Positions 51,286 to 60,674 of a stretch of 64,000 nt of DNA are shown piece after piece. A program made the position numbers and the translations under genes. Numbering within the stretch: position 1 is the stretch's first letter; each line of letters starts with the position of its first letter. Location: assembly GCF_002252985.1 (NCBI RefSeq), contig NZ_NHPJ01000079.1, forward strand, positions 1 through 64,000, given 5' to 3'. Below the pieces are notes generated by a model, which saw nothing but the letters and a program-made list of their open reading frames with translations, was not told where the DNA came from and made no database searches. Source of the stretch: Halorubrum halodurans. GTDB taxonomy: Archaea > Halobacteriota > Halobacteria > Halobacteriales > Haloferacaceae.

Positions 51286-51867
51286 TCATAAGTAGTCGGT
51301 GAAGTCGACGGTTCCGGCGCTCGGCTCGACCGCCCCCTCGATCGCGTCGCGGACCGCATCGGCGACGGCCTCGGGCTCCAGATCCGTCGTGTCCACCTCG
51401 TAGACGTTCGCCATGCCGTGTGCCGCGACGGCCTCCGAGAGGACCACGTCGAGCGCCTCCGACTCGGCGTTCTCCGCCGCGGTCGCGGCCGACTCGCCGC
51501 GCTCGCGGAGCCGACTCTCGACGGTCTCCGGATGACACCGCAGGACGACGACCCGGTCGACGTCGAAGTGATGCGCCAAGTGCGAGTCGAGCACCCCGCT
51601 CCACTCGCCGAGGTGGTCGGCCACCGCGTCGAGGTCGGCGACGAGGGTGTCGCGCTCGTCGTCGCGCTCGGTCCAGAGGTCGTCGTTCCCTTTGATCCGG
51701 TCGTTGAGGTGGATCACGTCGTACTCGTCGGCGAGGCGGTCCGTCGCGGTGGACTTTCCGGTTCCCGGCGTGCCGGTGACGGCGACGCGGTCGGGGCGGT
51801 CGCCGCCCCCCGCGTTCGCGACGCGGTCCGGACGGTGGGCCGTCGCGTCCCCGTCCGTTCCCGTCAC
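51286..51867 (-). CDS. Adenylate kinase-like protein (AK6/Fap7 type)
   Basis: 193 residues from GTG 51867, overlapping the hisC stop (GTGA). The P loop is VTGTPGTGKSTATDRLA; HLNDRIKGNDDLWTERDDER and VVVLRCHPETVESRLRERGES fit the AK6/hCINAP branch, which is an NMP kinase involved in small-subunit ribosome maturation. The first 25 residues are an acidic haloarchaeal extension. The operon order is hisC, this gene, then AIPS. Confidence 0.87.
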   Translation of the reverse strand: MTGTDGDATAHRPDRVANAGGGDRPDRVAVTGTPGTGKSTATDRLADEYDVIHLNDRIKGNDDLWTERDDERDTLVADLDAVADHLGEWSGVLDSHLAHHFDVDRVVVLRCHPETVESRLRERGESAATAAENAESEALDVVLSEAVAAHGMANVYEVDTTDLEPEAVADAVRDAIEGAVEPSAGTVDFTDYL

Positions 51868-52958
51868 GCTTCCGCCTCGAGTTCGAGGTCCGCCAGCACG
51901 TCGTTGAGGCGGTCGACCGCCTCCCGCGTCTCCTCGCGGGTGCCGGTGGAGATCCGGACACAGCCGGGGAGGCCGAAGGAGGTACAGTCCCGGATGATGA
52001 CGCCGCGCTTCCTGGCGGCCTCGGCGACGGCGCTCCCGTCGCCGACCCGCGCGAGCACGAAGTTCCCCGCCGAATCGAACGTCTCGGCGGCGAGCTCCTC
52101 GCCGACGTACTCGCGGGCCCACCGCGCGGTCTCGACCGACTCCGCGACGTGGTCCGGGTCGTCGAGCGCGGCCAGCGCGGCCCGACACGCCAGCTCGCTC
52201 GCCGCGAACGGGGTGTTGACGCGGGCGTACGCCTCCCCCCACGCCTCGGGCACGACGCTGTAGCCGATCCGGAGGCCGGCGAGCCCGTACGCCTTCGAGA
52301 ACGTCCGGAGGACGGCGACGTCGTCGCGGTCGCTCACGAGCGGGATCGCGCTGTCGACGGCCGCGAACTCGCCGTAGGCCTCGTCGACGACGACGAGGGT
52401 CTCCTCGGCGGTCGCGTCCGCGATCGTCTCGATCTCCTCGAGGGGGATCACGGATCCCGACGGGTTGTGCGGCGAGGTGAGGTAGACGATCCGCTCGCCG
52501 CCGTAGGCGCTCAGGACGTTCTCGGCGGTCTGCGTGAACCCGTCGTCGATCGAGAGCGGGTACGTCTCGACGTCCGCGTGGTGGTACCGGGCGGACATCG
52601 CGTAGTAGGCGAAGCCGGGATCGGGCACCAACACCCGGTCGTCGGGCTCGAGGGCTGCCCGCGAGAGGTAATCGATCGAGCCGTCGGCTCCCGGCGAGAC
52701 CCACACCTGCTCCGTGGACACGCCCCACTCCTCGGCGATCCGGTCGGTGAGGTCCGCGTGTGAGGACTTCGGGTAGGCGTTCACGCGATCCGCGTGTTCG
52801 CGGATCGCCTCGACGGCCGCCGGGCTCGGGCCGTGGGGGTTCTCGTTCGAGGAGAGCGTGATCAGCTCCGAGCGGTCGATCCCGAGCTCGCGGGCGACCT
52901 CCTCGACGCCTCGACCGGGGACGTACGGGGAGTGATCCGAGAGATCCCGTGGTTGCAT
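51864..52958 (-). CDS. hisC: Histidinol-phosphate aminotransferase
   Basis: From ATG 52958 (MQPRDLSDHSPYVPGRGVEE), 364 residues. LSSNENPHGPSPAA, TSPHNPSGSVIPLEEI, VVDEAYGEFA and RTFSKAYGLAGLRIGY with the PLP lysine are all present. It makes histidinol phosphate from imidazole acetol phosphate. The upstream extension of the frame is Arg/Pro-rich and not used. Confidence 0.95.
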   Translation of the reverse strand: MQPRDLSDHSPYVPGRGVEEVARELGIDRSELITLSSNENPHGPSPAAVEAIREHADRVNAYPKSSHADLTDRIAEEWGVSTEQVWVSPGADGSIDYLSRAALEPDDRVLVPDPGFAYYAMSARYHHADVETYPLSIDDGFTQTAENVLSAYGGERIVYLTSPHNPSGSVIPLEEIETIADATAEETLVVVDEAYGEFAAVDSAIPLVSDRDDVAVLRTFSKAYGLAGLRIGYSVVPEAWGEAYARVNTPFAASELACRAALAALDDPDHVAESVETARWAREYVGEELAAETFDSAGNFVLARVGDGSAVAEAARKRGVIIRDCTSFGLPGCVRISTGTREETREAVDRLNDVLADLELEAEA

Positions 52959-53080
52959 GCCCGTGGGTCGGCGGCGGCCGGCCTTAAGCGTGATCGAACG
53001 CGGCGGGGAGGCGCGGACGCCCCGGCACGCCGGATTCATCGGAAACGCGGTGTGCGATCGGTCCGCACTCCGGAAAGTTC

Positions 53081-53178
53081 GCGACGGCGTGTGGCGGCGT
53101 TCGACGGCGTGTGGCGGCGTTCGACGGCGTGTGGCGGCGTTCGACGGCGTGTGGCGGCGTTCGACGGCGTGTGGCGGG
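53081..53178 (+). repeat. 20-bp tandem repeat, five copies
   Basis: The unit TCGACGGCGTGTGGCGGCGT occurs at 53101-53120, 53121-53140 and 53141-53160, with one-base variants at 53081 and 53161. It is in the spacer between hisC and the FAH-type gene. It is head-to-tail with no spacers, so not CRISPR. Confidence 0.95.
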
Positions 53179-53191
53179 TGCGATCCCGACC

Positions 53192-53935
53192 TCAGGGGAT
53201 CCGCACGTCGTGTTCGAGCGTCCCGACGCCCTCGACGGTCACCTCGACGGTGTCCCCGTCGGAGAGCGGGCCGACGCCCTCGGGAGTCCCGGTGGCGATC
53301 ACGTCGCCCTCCTCCAAGGTCAGGTACGTCGTGATCTCCTCGATCAGCGTCGGCACGTCGAAGATCAGCTGGCCGAGGTTGGCGTTCTGTTTCCGCTCGC
53401 CGTTCACGCGGAGCTCGATGCTCGCCTCGTCGGGCACCTCGTCGGGCGTCGCGACGACGGGGCCGAGCGGGGCGGCGTTGTCGAACGCCTTCCCGCGGAC
53501 CCAGTTCTGCTCGCGGTTCTGGTCGTCCCGGTTCGAGACGTCGTTCATACAGGTGAACCCCTCGACGACGTCCATCGCGTCCTCGGCCGCGACGTCCTTA
53601 CACGACTCGCCGATCACGACGACGAACTCCGCCTCCCAGTCGATCCGGTCTTTCCCCTCGGGGGCGGTGACGGTGTCGCCGTGACCCGCGAGCGCGTTGG
53701 GTCCCTTCAAGAAGAGCAGCGGTCGGTCCGGCACGTCGTTGCCGAACTCGGCGGCGTGCTCGGCGTAGTTGCGGCCGATACAGACGATCTTCGTGGGGTC
53801 GACCGGCGGCAGCACGTCGATGTCGGGGTCGTCGAAGTCGTACACGTCGTCGCCGAACGCGACCGTCTCGGTCTCAGGGTCGTAGGGTCCTTTCCGAACC
53901 GATCCGGCCGGGTCGCGGAACCGTGCGTAGTGCAT
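53192..53935 (-). CDS. Fumarylacetoacetate hydrolase family protein
   Basis: From ATG 53935 (MHYARFRDPAGSVRKG), 247 residues. KIVCIGRNYAEHAAEFG, DWEAEFVVVIGE (metal Glu pair), FTCMNDVSNRDDQ and GDVIATGTPEGVGPL are the FAH/2-hydroxyhepta-dienedioate isomerase signatures. They cleave or decarboxylate acylpyruvates in aromatic or sugar-acid catabolism; the pathway is not indicated here. Confidence 0.92.
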   Translation of the reverse strand: MHYARFRDPAGSVRKGPYDPETETVAFGDDVYDFDDPDIDVLPPVDPTKIVCIGRNYAEHAAEFGNDVPDRPLLFLKGPNALAGHGDTVTAPEGKDRIDWEAEFVVVIGESCKDVAAEDAMDVVEGFTCMNDVSNRDDQNREQNWVRGKAFDNAAPLGPVVATPDEVPDEASIELRVNGERKQNANLGQLIFDVPTLIEEITTYLTLEEGDVIATGTPEGVGPLSDGDTVEVTVEGVGTLEHDVRIP

Positions 53936-54024
53936 GTCCCCGAATTGATCGTGATGGTTAAAGTCCCCGTGAATGGGTCCGTTGTTGCCGGCGGAATTCG
54001 ACGCGCTCGCGGAGCCGGGTCGCG

Positions 54025-55155
54025 TCAGCGCTCCCGCGGGTCCGCCGCCGACTCCATCGCCGTCGACCGCGTCTCCGACTCCTTCGGCTCCCCCGACTCC
54101 GAGTCCTCCGACCCCGATCCGCCCGGCTCCGACCTCGCAGCCGTCGCCTTGGCGGTCGGCGGGTCGCCGATCGTGCCCCCGAACAGGTCCGCGCGGGCGC
54201 AGTCGACGCAGTAGTGGTTGTATCGCTCGTCGTGGGTCACGAGGGGGACGCCCGCGACGACCGTCTCGTCGCGCCGCCGCCGCACCAGCCCGCGGTCGAA
54301 CGCCTCCCCGCAGACGACGCAGGACTCCTCGACCCGCTCCGTCGGCCGGACCACGCGGTGGTCGACGGTGCGGCGGCGACCGAACTCCGCGAGGCCGTGC
54401 CTGCGACCCAGCCGTCGACGGACCGGCGGGGCCGCCCCGGCACCGAGCAGGGCGAAGCCGACCCCGATCAGCGCGAACCCCGGCGATCCGCCGATCGCCG
54501 CGACCGTCGCGATCCAGCCGCCGATCAGCAACAGCAGCCCGGCGAGCAGATACGTGGAGACGGTCTCGAGCGTCCCCTCGCGGTCGGCGTTCGACGGAGG
54601 GCGGGGAGTCGTCGGATCGCCCCGGACGAGCCGGAGACGCTCGGCCAGCTCGGAGTAGTGCCACCAGGCGTACAGGACGTTCCCGATCCCGCCGGTGATC
54701 AGAAACAGGAGGACGTGGACGCCTACAGAGCCGATCCCCCTGTCGACGAGGACGACGCGGTCGCCGTCGTCCCGTTCGATCTCCCAGCCGGCGTCGAGGT
54801 GCTCTTGGACCCGCCGGCGGAAGGCGCGCTGGCTCTCGTCCGGGGGCGAGCCCGGAGACGCGGATCGGCCCGAACGGGAGCCGGACGACTCCGAACCGGT
54901 CCCTCGGCGGGACGTTGACGCGGTCGAGGTCGCCGTCCGCGCTCTCGGTCGCGTCGCACCGCAGTTCGAACAGAACCGGTCGTCGTCGGCGAATCGTTCC
55001 TCGCAGTCGGGACAGCGGGCGGGGAGGGAGGCGTCGATGTCGACGCCGCAGTCGGGACAGAAGCTCGCTCCGGCGGGCACCGACTCGCCACACGCCGGAC
55101 ACGCGGCGGACACGCCGCTGGCGCTGGGCTCGGAGGGCATCCGCTCGACGTTCAC
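54025..55155 (-). CDS. Zinc-ribbon membrane protein of unknown function
   Basis: 376 residues. Two N-terminal zinc ribbons (CPACG, CPDCG, CPDCEER, CSNCG, residues 20-65), a disordered Ser/Gly/Arg stretch, three to four helices (residues 140-235), and a C-terminal set CVVCG...CVDC. A DZR-type ribbon plus membrane helices suggests a regulatory or assembly protein. The alternative start MPSEPSA five codons on is possible. Confidence 0.75.
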   Translation of the reverse strand: MNVERMPSEPSASGVSAACPACGESVPAGASFCPDCGVDIDASLPARCPDCEERFADDDRFCSNCGATRPRARTATSTASTSRRGTGSESSGSRSGRSASPGSPPDESQRAFRRRVQEHLDAGWEIERDDGDRVVLVDRGIGSVGVHVLLFLITGGIGNVLYAWWHYSELAERLRLVRGDPTTPRPPSNADREGTLETVSTYLLAGLLLLIGGWIATVAAIGGSPGFALIGVGFALLGAGAAPPVRRRLGRRHGLAEFGRRRTVDHRVVRPTERVEESCVVCGEAFDRGLVRRRRDETVVAGVPLVTHDERYNHYCVDCARADLFGGTIGDPPTAKATAARSEPGGSGSEDSESGEPKESETRSTAMESAADPRER

Positions 55156-55190
55156 GCTCCCGTCCGTTATCGCTTTCGTCGGGTGAACGC

Positions 55191-55230
55191 GGCGTCGGCG
55201 GATCCGGGGCGACGTCGGCGGATCCGGGGC
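55191..55230 (+). repeat. 20-bp tandem duplication rich in GGATCC
   Basis: Two 20-base units (55191-55210 and 55211-55230) differ at one base; three more GGATCC words follow within 70 bases. It lies upstream of the MBL gene and may be a mutational duplication. Confidence 0.75.
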
Positions 55231-55349
55231 GCCGGATCGCGTTGGATCCGCCGGATCCGCTGGGTCCGCCGATCCGCCGACCGGATCGCGGATCCGCCTT
55301 CCGAGGCGTCGATGTTTATTACCCTTCGTCGAGACGTACCGACCGGATC

Positions 55350-56069
55350 ATGGAGCTCACTTGGCACGGCCACTCGACGTGGCACGTCGTCGTCGACCAG
55401 ACCGAACTACTGATCGACCCGCACTTCGACAACCCGAAGACCGACGTCGACCCCGAGGAGCTCGACCCGGACTACCTCCTCCTGACGCATGGACACACGG
55501 ACCACATCTCCGATGCGGACCGGTACGAGGACGCGACGCTGGTCGCGACCCCCGAACTGGTCGGCTACGTTCAGGACACCTTCGGCCACGAGGACGCCGT
55601 CGGCGGCATGGGGATGAACATCGGCGGCACCGTCGAGTGCGGCGACGCGTGGGTGACGATGGTGCGCGCGGACCACTCGAACGGGATCGACACGGGGTAC
55701 GGCACCTCCGCGGGGATGCCCACGGGCTTCGTGATCGGCGACAAGAAGCCGACCCAGGAGTCGGACCCCGACTGTACGACGTTCTACCACGCCGGCGACA
55801 CCGGCCTCATGTCCGAGATGGTCGACGTGATCGCCCCGTACCTCGAGCCGGACGCCGCCGCGCTGCCCGCCGGCGACCACTTCACGATGGGCCCGGCCGG
55901 AGCCGGGATCGCGGCCGACTGGGTGGGCGCCGACGTGGTGTTCCCGATGCACTACGACACGTTCCCGCCGATCGAGATCGACACCCGAGAGTTCGTCAGC
56001 GAGGTGAAGGCGGCCGGCGCGGCCGCCGAGCCCGTGATCCTGGAGGGCGACGAGACCTACACGCTCTGA
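55350..56069 (+). CDS. Metallo-beta-lactamase-fold hydrolase (UPF0173 type)
   Basis: From ATG 55350, 239 residues. [25 protein letters not shown], and TDH in [11 protein letters not shown] (His47, His49, Asp51, His52) are the UPF0173 elements, with later YHAGDTGL and MHYDTFPP. Substrate unknown; the family is metal-dependent. TATA-like TTTATTACCC at 55314 fits a leader of about 30 bases. Confidence 0.92.
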   Translation: MELTWHGHSTWHVVVDQTELLIDPHFDNPKTDVDPEELDPDYLLLTHGHTDHISDADRYEDATLVATPELVGYVQDTFGHEDAVGGMGMNIGGTVECGDAWVTMVRADHSNGIDTGYGTSAGMPTGFVIGDKKPTQESDPDCTTFYHAGDTGLMSEMVDVIAPYLEPDAAALPAGDHFTMGPAGAGIAADWVGADVVFPMHYDTFPPIEIDTREFVSEVKAAGAAAEPVILEGDETYTL

Positions 56070-56188
56070 CCCGAGAGTCGGCGGGTCCGGATCCGGAAGC
56101 GTAGCTCCGCGAAACGCCCCGTATCGGCCCCCGCGAAACGGCCCGTATAGGAACCTTTAGGCCCGCGGGAGCCCACCTCGGAGACGAC

Positions 56189-56587
56189 ATGTCCGACATC
56201 GAGACCACGACCGTCTGTGAGGAAGGGTACGCGTGCACGAGCCAGGTCGGCGACTTCGACCTCCGGATCGACGCGACCGACGAGACCGGCCCGAACCCGA
56301 ACGCCGCGCTCGTCGCGACGTACGCCTCCTGTTTCATCCCCGCGTTCCGCGTCGGCGGCGGCCAGCGCGGCGAGGACGACCTCGGCAAGGTACAGATCGA
56401 CGCGAGCGCGGAGCTCGACGACGACGACGACCTGGCGGCGATCACGTTCGACCTCCACGTCGAGGCCGACCTCGACGACGAGACCGCCGCGGAGATCGTC
56501 GATCGCGCCGAGGACATCTGCCACGTCCAGTCGGCGGTTCGAGAGGAGCTTCGAGCCGACATCGCCGTCCACGCGGACGCGTTCTGA
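56189..56587 (+). CDS. OsmC-family protein
   Basis: 132 residues. CTSQVGDFDLRIDATDE then GPNPNAALVATYASCFIPAFRVGG contains the central OsmC helix with the reactive cysteine (SCFIPAF). A first cysteine lies near residue 16. OsmC proteins reduce organic hydroperoxides; the N-terminal strand set is shorter than in Escherichia coli OsmC, as in many archaeal members. Confidence 0.85.
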   Translation: MSDIETTTVCEEGYACTSQVGDFDLRIDATDETGPNPNAALVATYASCFIPAFRVGGGQRGEDDLGKVQIDASAELDDDDDLAAITFDLHVEADLDDETAAEIVDRAEDICHVQSAVREELRADIAVHADAF

Positions 56588-56645
56588 GGCGGACCGAGGC
56601 TCGCTCTTCGACGGGCGGCCGTCCGCACCGTTTTTCAGCCCCCGA

Positions 56646-56843
56646 TCAGTCGGTCGCCGCGTCGACCGCGTAGTCGACGACGGCGCTCGAGGCGACGTAC
56701 CCGATGACGGCGATCACGACCGCGGCCGCGACCGCCGCGCGGGGATCGCGGGCGACCAGGTACGCCGCGAGGAACGCGGCCATGCCGGCCGCGTTCGCAC
56801 AGAGAAGCCGCAGAACCCGATAGCTCGGCCGGGGTTTCGACAT
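56646..56843 (-). CDS. 65-residue membrane protein
   Basis: Two hydrophobic helices (about 8-28 and 34-55) with a basic N terminus (MSKPRPSYRVLRLL) and an acidic C terminus. No motif. It is alone, convergent with the OsmC gene. A conserved small haloarchaeal membrane protein is likely. Confidence 0.65.
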   Translation of the reverse strand: MSKPRPSYRVLRLLCANAAGMAAFLAAYLVARDPRAAVAAAVVIAVIGYVASSAVVDYAVDAATD

Positions 56844-56991
56844 ACCGGTGCGAGGGCCAGCGACGGCATAAAACGCGAGGGCCGACGAAGGGTGGAGAGT
56901 CGATCGCGTCCGACCGCGCCGATCGGTTCGGCCGCCCGCGGCGCCGGGTTCCGGGATCGGTCACCGACCACGCCCCGGCGACCGGCCGGTC

Positions 56992-57036
56992 GTTCACCTC
57001 GTCTCCGAACGGTCCGGTTCACCTCGTCTCCGAACG
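56992..57036 (+). repeat. 20-bp direct repeat with 25-base period
   Basis: GTTCACCTCGTCTCCGAACG occurs at 56992-57011 and 57017-57036, just downstream of the zinc-ribbon protein gene's stop. Confidence 0.8.
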
Positions 57037-57041
57037 ATCGG

Positions 57042-57908
57042 TCACGCCTCGGCGGCGCGTTCGAGCACTGCGGGATCGATGTCGGCCTCGAAGAGCCGCG
57101 CGCCGCAGGCCTCACACGTCGCGGCGAGCACGTCGTACTGCCGACAGCAGGACTCCACGACGGTCGTGTCGAGCGTCACGGCCCCGTCACAGGTCGGACA
57201 CGTCTCCACGAACAGCCGGAGGTTCCCGAGCAGTTCGCTGCGCCGGGCGGTCGGGAGGGTCCGCCAGCCGTCCCATCGCTCGTCGAGCACCGCGGCGGCG
57301 GCGAGATCGACGAGGAACGCCTGTCTCGACTCCCAGCGGCCCGCGGGCTCGTCCTCGATGGTCGCGACGTAGGCGTGGCCGTGGTCCGTCAGGGCGACCG
57401 ACTCGGCGTCGAGATCCAGGAACGCCGCGAGCGCGGACTCGTCCCCGTCGTCGTCGGCGAGGTCCCGCGCCTCGCGCCGCCACGCGTCGTGGAACCGCTC
57501 CTCGAGGACGAAGTCGTCGATCGTCGGGTCCTCAAGGAGGACGCCGGCCTCGAGGAGGGCGGTCGCGGGGTCGACGTGGTCAGGTGCCTCGTCGGTCGGC
57601 TCCGTCGCCGCGGTCGTCCCGCTCGCGACGCCGGCCCGCTCCGGGCCCTTGTCGAACAGCGCGAGCACCCGGTCCGGAAGGTAGCGCTTCGTCAGCGCCG
57701 GCGTGCCGGGAACGAGATAGCCGCGGACCCCGATCGTCGCGACCGCGAGGGCGAGGGCGACGACCGCCCAGACGACCGAGACGGTCGCGACCGCGGCCGC
57801 GAGCCCGGCCGCGATGACGAGGTTGACGATCGTACACGGGAGACAGCGGTTCGACCCGGTGTACCGCGGGTTCCGGAGCCAGACGGGAAGCCGAGATAAC
57901 GCGTCCAT
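57042..57908 (-). CDS. Membrane protein with C-terminal zinc ribbon
   Basis: 288 residues. The N terminus has RNPRYTGSNRCLPCTIVN, a two-helix segment (residues 30-60), then a cytoplasmic part with TLPTARRSELLGNLRLFVETCPTCDG, and a second knuckle in TCEACGARL. Cysteines at CLPC, CPTC and CEAC suggest two zinc sites. I recall no family name. It is divergent from nothing close; its neighbours are unrelated. Confidence 0.75.
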   Translation of the reverse strand: MDALSRLPVWLRNPRYTGSNRCLPCTIVNLVIAAGLAAAVATVSVVWAVVALALAVATIGVRGYLVPGTPALTKRYLPDRVLALFDKGPERAGVASGTTAATEPTDEAPDHVDPATALLEAGVLLEDPTIDDFVLEERFHDAWRREARDLADDDGDESALAAFLDLDAESVALTDHGHAYVATIEDEPAGRWESRQAFLVDLAAAAVLDERWDGWRTLPTARRSELLGNLRLFVETCPTCDGAVTLDTTVVESCCRQYDVLAATCEACGARLFEADIDPAVLERAAEA

Positions 57909-58141
57909 GCCCCATCAGAGGCGACGACGGGACATAGGTATGACAACCCTACCGGCGCGGATCCGCCCGCGGGCGGGTCCGGCGGGCGCACGCGGGCAGT
58001 CACTCGAGGGACCGCCGCCGTCGGCGGAGTTCGGCGGAGTTCGGCGGTCGGTCCGCGGACGGTCGGTCGTGGATCGGGCCACTCCGCGGGCGGTCGGCGG
58101 ATCGTCGGCCGCCGCTCCGGGCGGACGGTCGCGTCGGCGGC

Positions 58142-58675
58142 TCATCCGAAGAGCGCGTTGAGATACAGCCACCGGTCGGTCCACAGCTGGTAGCCGAGCG
58201 AGGCCGCGAACGCGGCCAGGAAGACGCTGACCCAGAGGACCGGATCGAGCACGGAGACGACCGGGACGCCGATCAGCGCGGCGAGGACGACGAAAAGCGA
58301 GAGCGTGCCGAGCAGGCTGTAGTACTCGCTCCAGGTGATCCCGTAGGGCGTGACGACCTCCATGTACACGTCGACGGCGCGGGCGTCCTCGGTGAGCCGG
58401 ATCGTCTTCCGGTCCGACTCGTACTCGACGATCCCGCGCCTGTCGAGCTTCGGGAGGTGCGTCTGGTGGAGCGAATTGTAGACGCTGTTACGGACGTTCT
58501 TCGGCGGCGGTGACTCGCCGGTCTCGTGTTCGGCGATGGTCTCCGCGAGCTCCCGCAGGGTCGTCGTTCCGACGGTGTCCTGGAGGTGTTTGATCGTCCG
58601 ACACCGACGCTCGTTGCGGAGCAGGTCGTGGATCTCCGTTTCGGGGAGCCCCCCGTATCGATCGGTTATCGCCAT
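58142..58675 (-). CDS. DUF7344-like HTH membrane regulator
   Basis: From ATG 58675 (MAITDRYGGLPETEIHD), 177 residues. Residues 15-105 are a winged helix (LLRNERRCRTIKHLQDTV, TTTLRELAETIAEHE, RNSVYNSLHQTHLPKLDRRGIVEY), the haloarchaeal DUF7344 type; two helices follow (residues 123-140 and 146-165), so it is membrane-tethered. It is divergent from the TasA-like gene across a spacer containing two CGACGTTTCA repeats, making it the obvious local regulator. Confidence 0.82.
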   Translation of the reverse strand: MAITDRYGGLPETEIHDLLRNERRCRTIKHLQDTVGTTTLRELAETIAEHETGESPPPKNVRNSVYNSLHQTHLPKLDRRGIVEYESDRKTIRLTEDARAVDVYMEVVTPYGITWSEYYSLLGTLSLFVVLAALIGVPVVSVLDPVLWVSVFLAAFAASLGYQLWTDRWLYLNALFG

Positions 58676-59180
58676 GTGTGGTATCCTGACCCGTGTTCTG
58701 ACCGAGTCGTCGATACCCACACGAGCCCCCCACCTAAGTACGCGCGACCTACGAGAAGCCGGTTCTCGACAGGCTGAGCACGAAGATCGATAGGCGACGC
58801 ATGTCGGGGTCACGCGCGGCGACGCCGTCGCGGTCGCGGTCCGGCCCTCCGACCGCCCGGCTCGCGACGGGCACCGAATCGGCCGTTAGGGGGAACGCGT
58901 CGCGAGTAGCGTGTGCGTACTCCGAAGAGTTCTTCCGAGGGAACCCGTCGCGGTCGGCGATTCGTGCCGGTCGTTCTCGAGGCTCGGATCCGGCGGGACG
59001 GGTCGGTCGAATCGGAGACTCAAGCGGCGATTTTACCCAGGGAAACGACACGTTAACGGATCGAATCCGACGTTTCAGAACTCAACGACGACGTTTCATC
59101 AGAAATGGTGTGATTGGCTAAGGGGGTGGGTATCGTGGCCGTCTACCACGCCCGGCGAACGACGTCGGGGTCGATCCACG
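58676..59180. other. 505-base divergent regulatory spacer
   Basis: No gene. CGACGTTTCA occurs at 59068-59077 and 59089-59098, two helical turns apart; CGTGG/CCACG (59134-59150) forms a hairpin near the start of the first secreted-protein gene. A TATA for the regulator lies near 58735 (minus strand). Confidence 0.5.
59068..59098 (+). promoter_or_regulatory. Direct repeats CGACGTTTCA, 21-bp period
   Basis: Two exact 10-base copies on one face of the helix, 83 bases before the first secreted-protein start; candidates for a regulator dimer. Confidence 0.5.
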
Positions 59181-60515
59181 ATGTCAGACGAACGATTCGA
59201 ACTGTCACGGCGGAACGCACTGATCGGGCTCGGAACCGTGGGGGCCGCCTCCGCGGGAGCCGGGCTGGGAACGAGCGCGTACTTCAGCGACGAGGAGGAG
59301 TTCACCGGGAACATGATGACGGCCGGCGAGCTCGATCTCGCCGTCGACTACGTCGTCCACGAGGAGCAGGGCTCCGCGGGGAGCTACACGGTCAACAGCT
59401 TCACGGACGAGGTGAACGGCACGGCCGCGGGCGAGGACCTGACGCTCGACGGGGACGGAACGGCGATGAGCCAGACCCTCGCCGACGTCAAGCCCGGCGA
59501 CCACGGCCACTCGTACTTCTGTGTCACCATCGACGACAACCCGGCGTACGTCTGGGCGTGCGGGGAGCTGACCGGCACGAGCGAGAACGGCTATACCGAG
59601 CCGGAGCCCGAAGACGACAACGGCGAGGGCGAACTCGAGGAGGAGATCCTGGTCGACGTCACGTACTGTGAGCTGAACGACGCCGGAGAGCGGACGAGCA
59701 CGGGCGAGACGATCCTCTCCGGGAGCCTCCGGGAGGTCCTCGGGACGCTCCAGGCCGGCGTGCCGCTCGACGGCACCGGCGACGGGGACGCGGCCGCGGG
59801 GGGGCAGGCTCCTTTCGCCGGAACCGGCGGCGACGACGGGGCGAACCCCTGCCTCTGTTTCGATTGGGAGCTCCCGACCACGGTTCGAAACGGGATCCAG
59901 GGCGACTCCCTCGAGTTCGACCTGTCGTTCCACGCGATCCAGTCACGCCACAACGACGGGGCACAGAACCCGTGTGCGGACGAGACGTACGCGGCGGACT
60001 ACGTCAACCCCGACGGGATCGGCCAGCCGATCCCGGACGGCGTCGCCCGCGTCGACGTCTCCTACGGCGACGAGGCGGTCGCGTACCGGATCACGTTCGA
60101 CGAACCCGACGGGAGCCAGTACAGCCTCGCGGACCCGAACTTCGCGAGCGCCAACTTCTCGATGCCGTTCGACCTCGACGGCGACGGCACCTACGACTAC
60201 CAGGTCGCCTGGAACGCACAGGGGAACGACGCGTTCCGCTACTCCGGCGTCGAGTCCGGACCGAACTGGGAGAAGGACACCGGGACGGGCTGGTCCGCGG
60301 TTCCCTCGTCGATCGCCGCGTCCAAGTCGGGGACCCAGGCGGTCATCGTCGTCCCGCGTTCCGACCTCGCGACCGGCGGCAACGGTTACGTGTTCGGCCT
60401 CAGCGCCAGCGCGGGCGGCGAACAGCCGTACGTCGGGATCCCGGTCGGCGGACCGTACTCCGGCGCGGACAACTTCACCAGCAGCGAGAACGGCCAGAAC
60501 GCGACGCTCCAGTAG
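59181..60515 (+). CDS. Tat/SipW-type secreted TasA/CalY-like protein 1
   Basis: 444 residues. The Tat-like signal is FELSRRNALIGLGTVG, followed by AGAGLGTSAYFSDEEEF, the SipW-dependent exit motif. The mature part has the TasA/CalY phrases MTAGELDLAVDY, DVKPGDHGHSYFCVTIDD, GIQGDSLEFDLSF and HAIQSRHNDGAQNP. An extra beta-rich domain (about residues 275-444) follows that its paralogues lack. TasA-like subunits build extracellular fibres in bacteria and bundling pili in Pyrobaculum. First of three paralogues. Confidence 0.85.
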   Translation: MSDERFELSRRNALIGLGTVGAASAGAGLGTSAYFSDEEEFTGNMMTAGELDLAVDYVVHEEQGSAGSYTVNSFTDEVNGTAAGEDLTLDGDGTAMSQTLADVKPGDHGHSYFCVTIDDNPAYVWACGELTGTSENGYTEPEPEDDNGEGELEEEILVDVTYCELNDAGERTSTGETILSGSLREVLGTLQAGVPLDGTGDGDAAAGGQAPFAGTGGDDGANPCLCFDWELPTTVRNGIQGDSLEFDLSFHAIQSRHNDGAQNPCADETYAADYVNPDGIGQPIPDGVARVDVSYGDEAVAYRITFDEPDGSQYSLADPNFASANFSMPFDLDGDGTYDYQVAWNAQGNDAFRYSGVESGPNWEKDTGTGWSAVPSSIAASKSGTQAVIVVPRSDLATGGNGYVFGLSASAGGEQPYVGIPVGGPYSGADNFTSSENGQNATLQ

Positions 60516-60625
60516 CGTCGACGAGCGGGTCCGGCGGCCACGTCGTCGCCGGATCCGCGGTCGCCCACTCGGACCACGACGGCTCCGGCGATCCCGGAGG
60601 CTCGTGACGCGGCCTCGCCGCGGCG

Positions 60626-60664
60626 CGGCGGTTCGACTCCGCCGGTGGGTGTCCCCCTTGGGGG
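60626..60664 (+). promoter_or_regulatory. Conserved leader hairpin pair before the second paralogue
   Basis: CGGCGG/CCGCCG with loop TTCGACT (60626-60644), then a CCCCC/GGGGG stem (60653-60664) whose right arm is the ribosome site before ATG 60675. The same pair precedes the third paralogue at 62411-62449. Confidence 0.6.
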
Positions 60665-60674
60665 GTGAACGAAA

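Noticed and set aside
53081..53178. CRISPR array
   Set aside because: The 20-bp units are head-to-tail with no unique spacers and no cas genes are nearby.
58911..59180. N-terminal extension of the first secreted protein
   Set aside because: The open frame before 59181 crosses the regulatory spacer and would bury the Tat signal; the ATG at 59181 puts the twin arginines at the N terminus.
60630..60642. tRNA T-arm-like GCGGTTCGACTCCGC before two secreted-protein genes
   Set aside because: No acceptor, D or anticodon stems can be built around it in either copy; it is a leader hairpin that happens to carry a TTCGACT loop.
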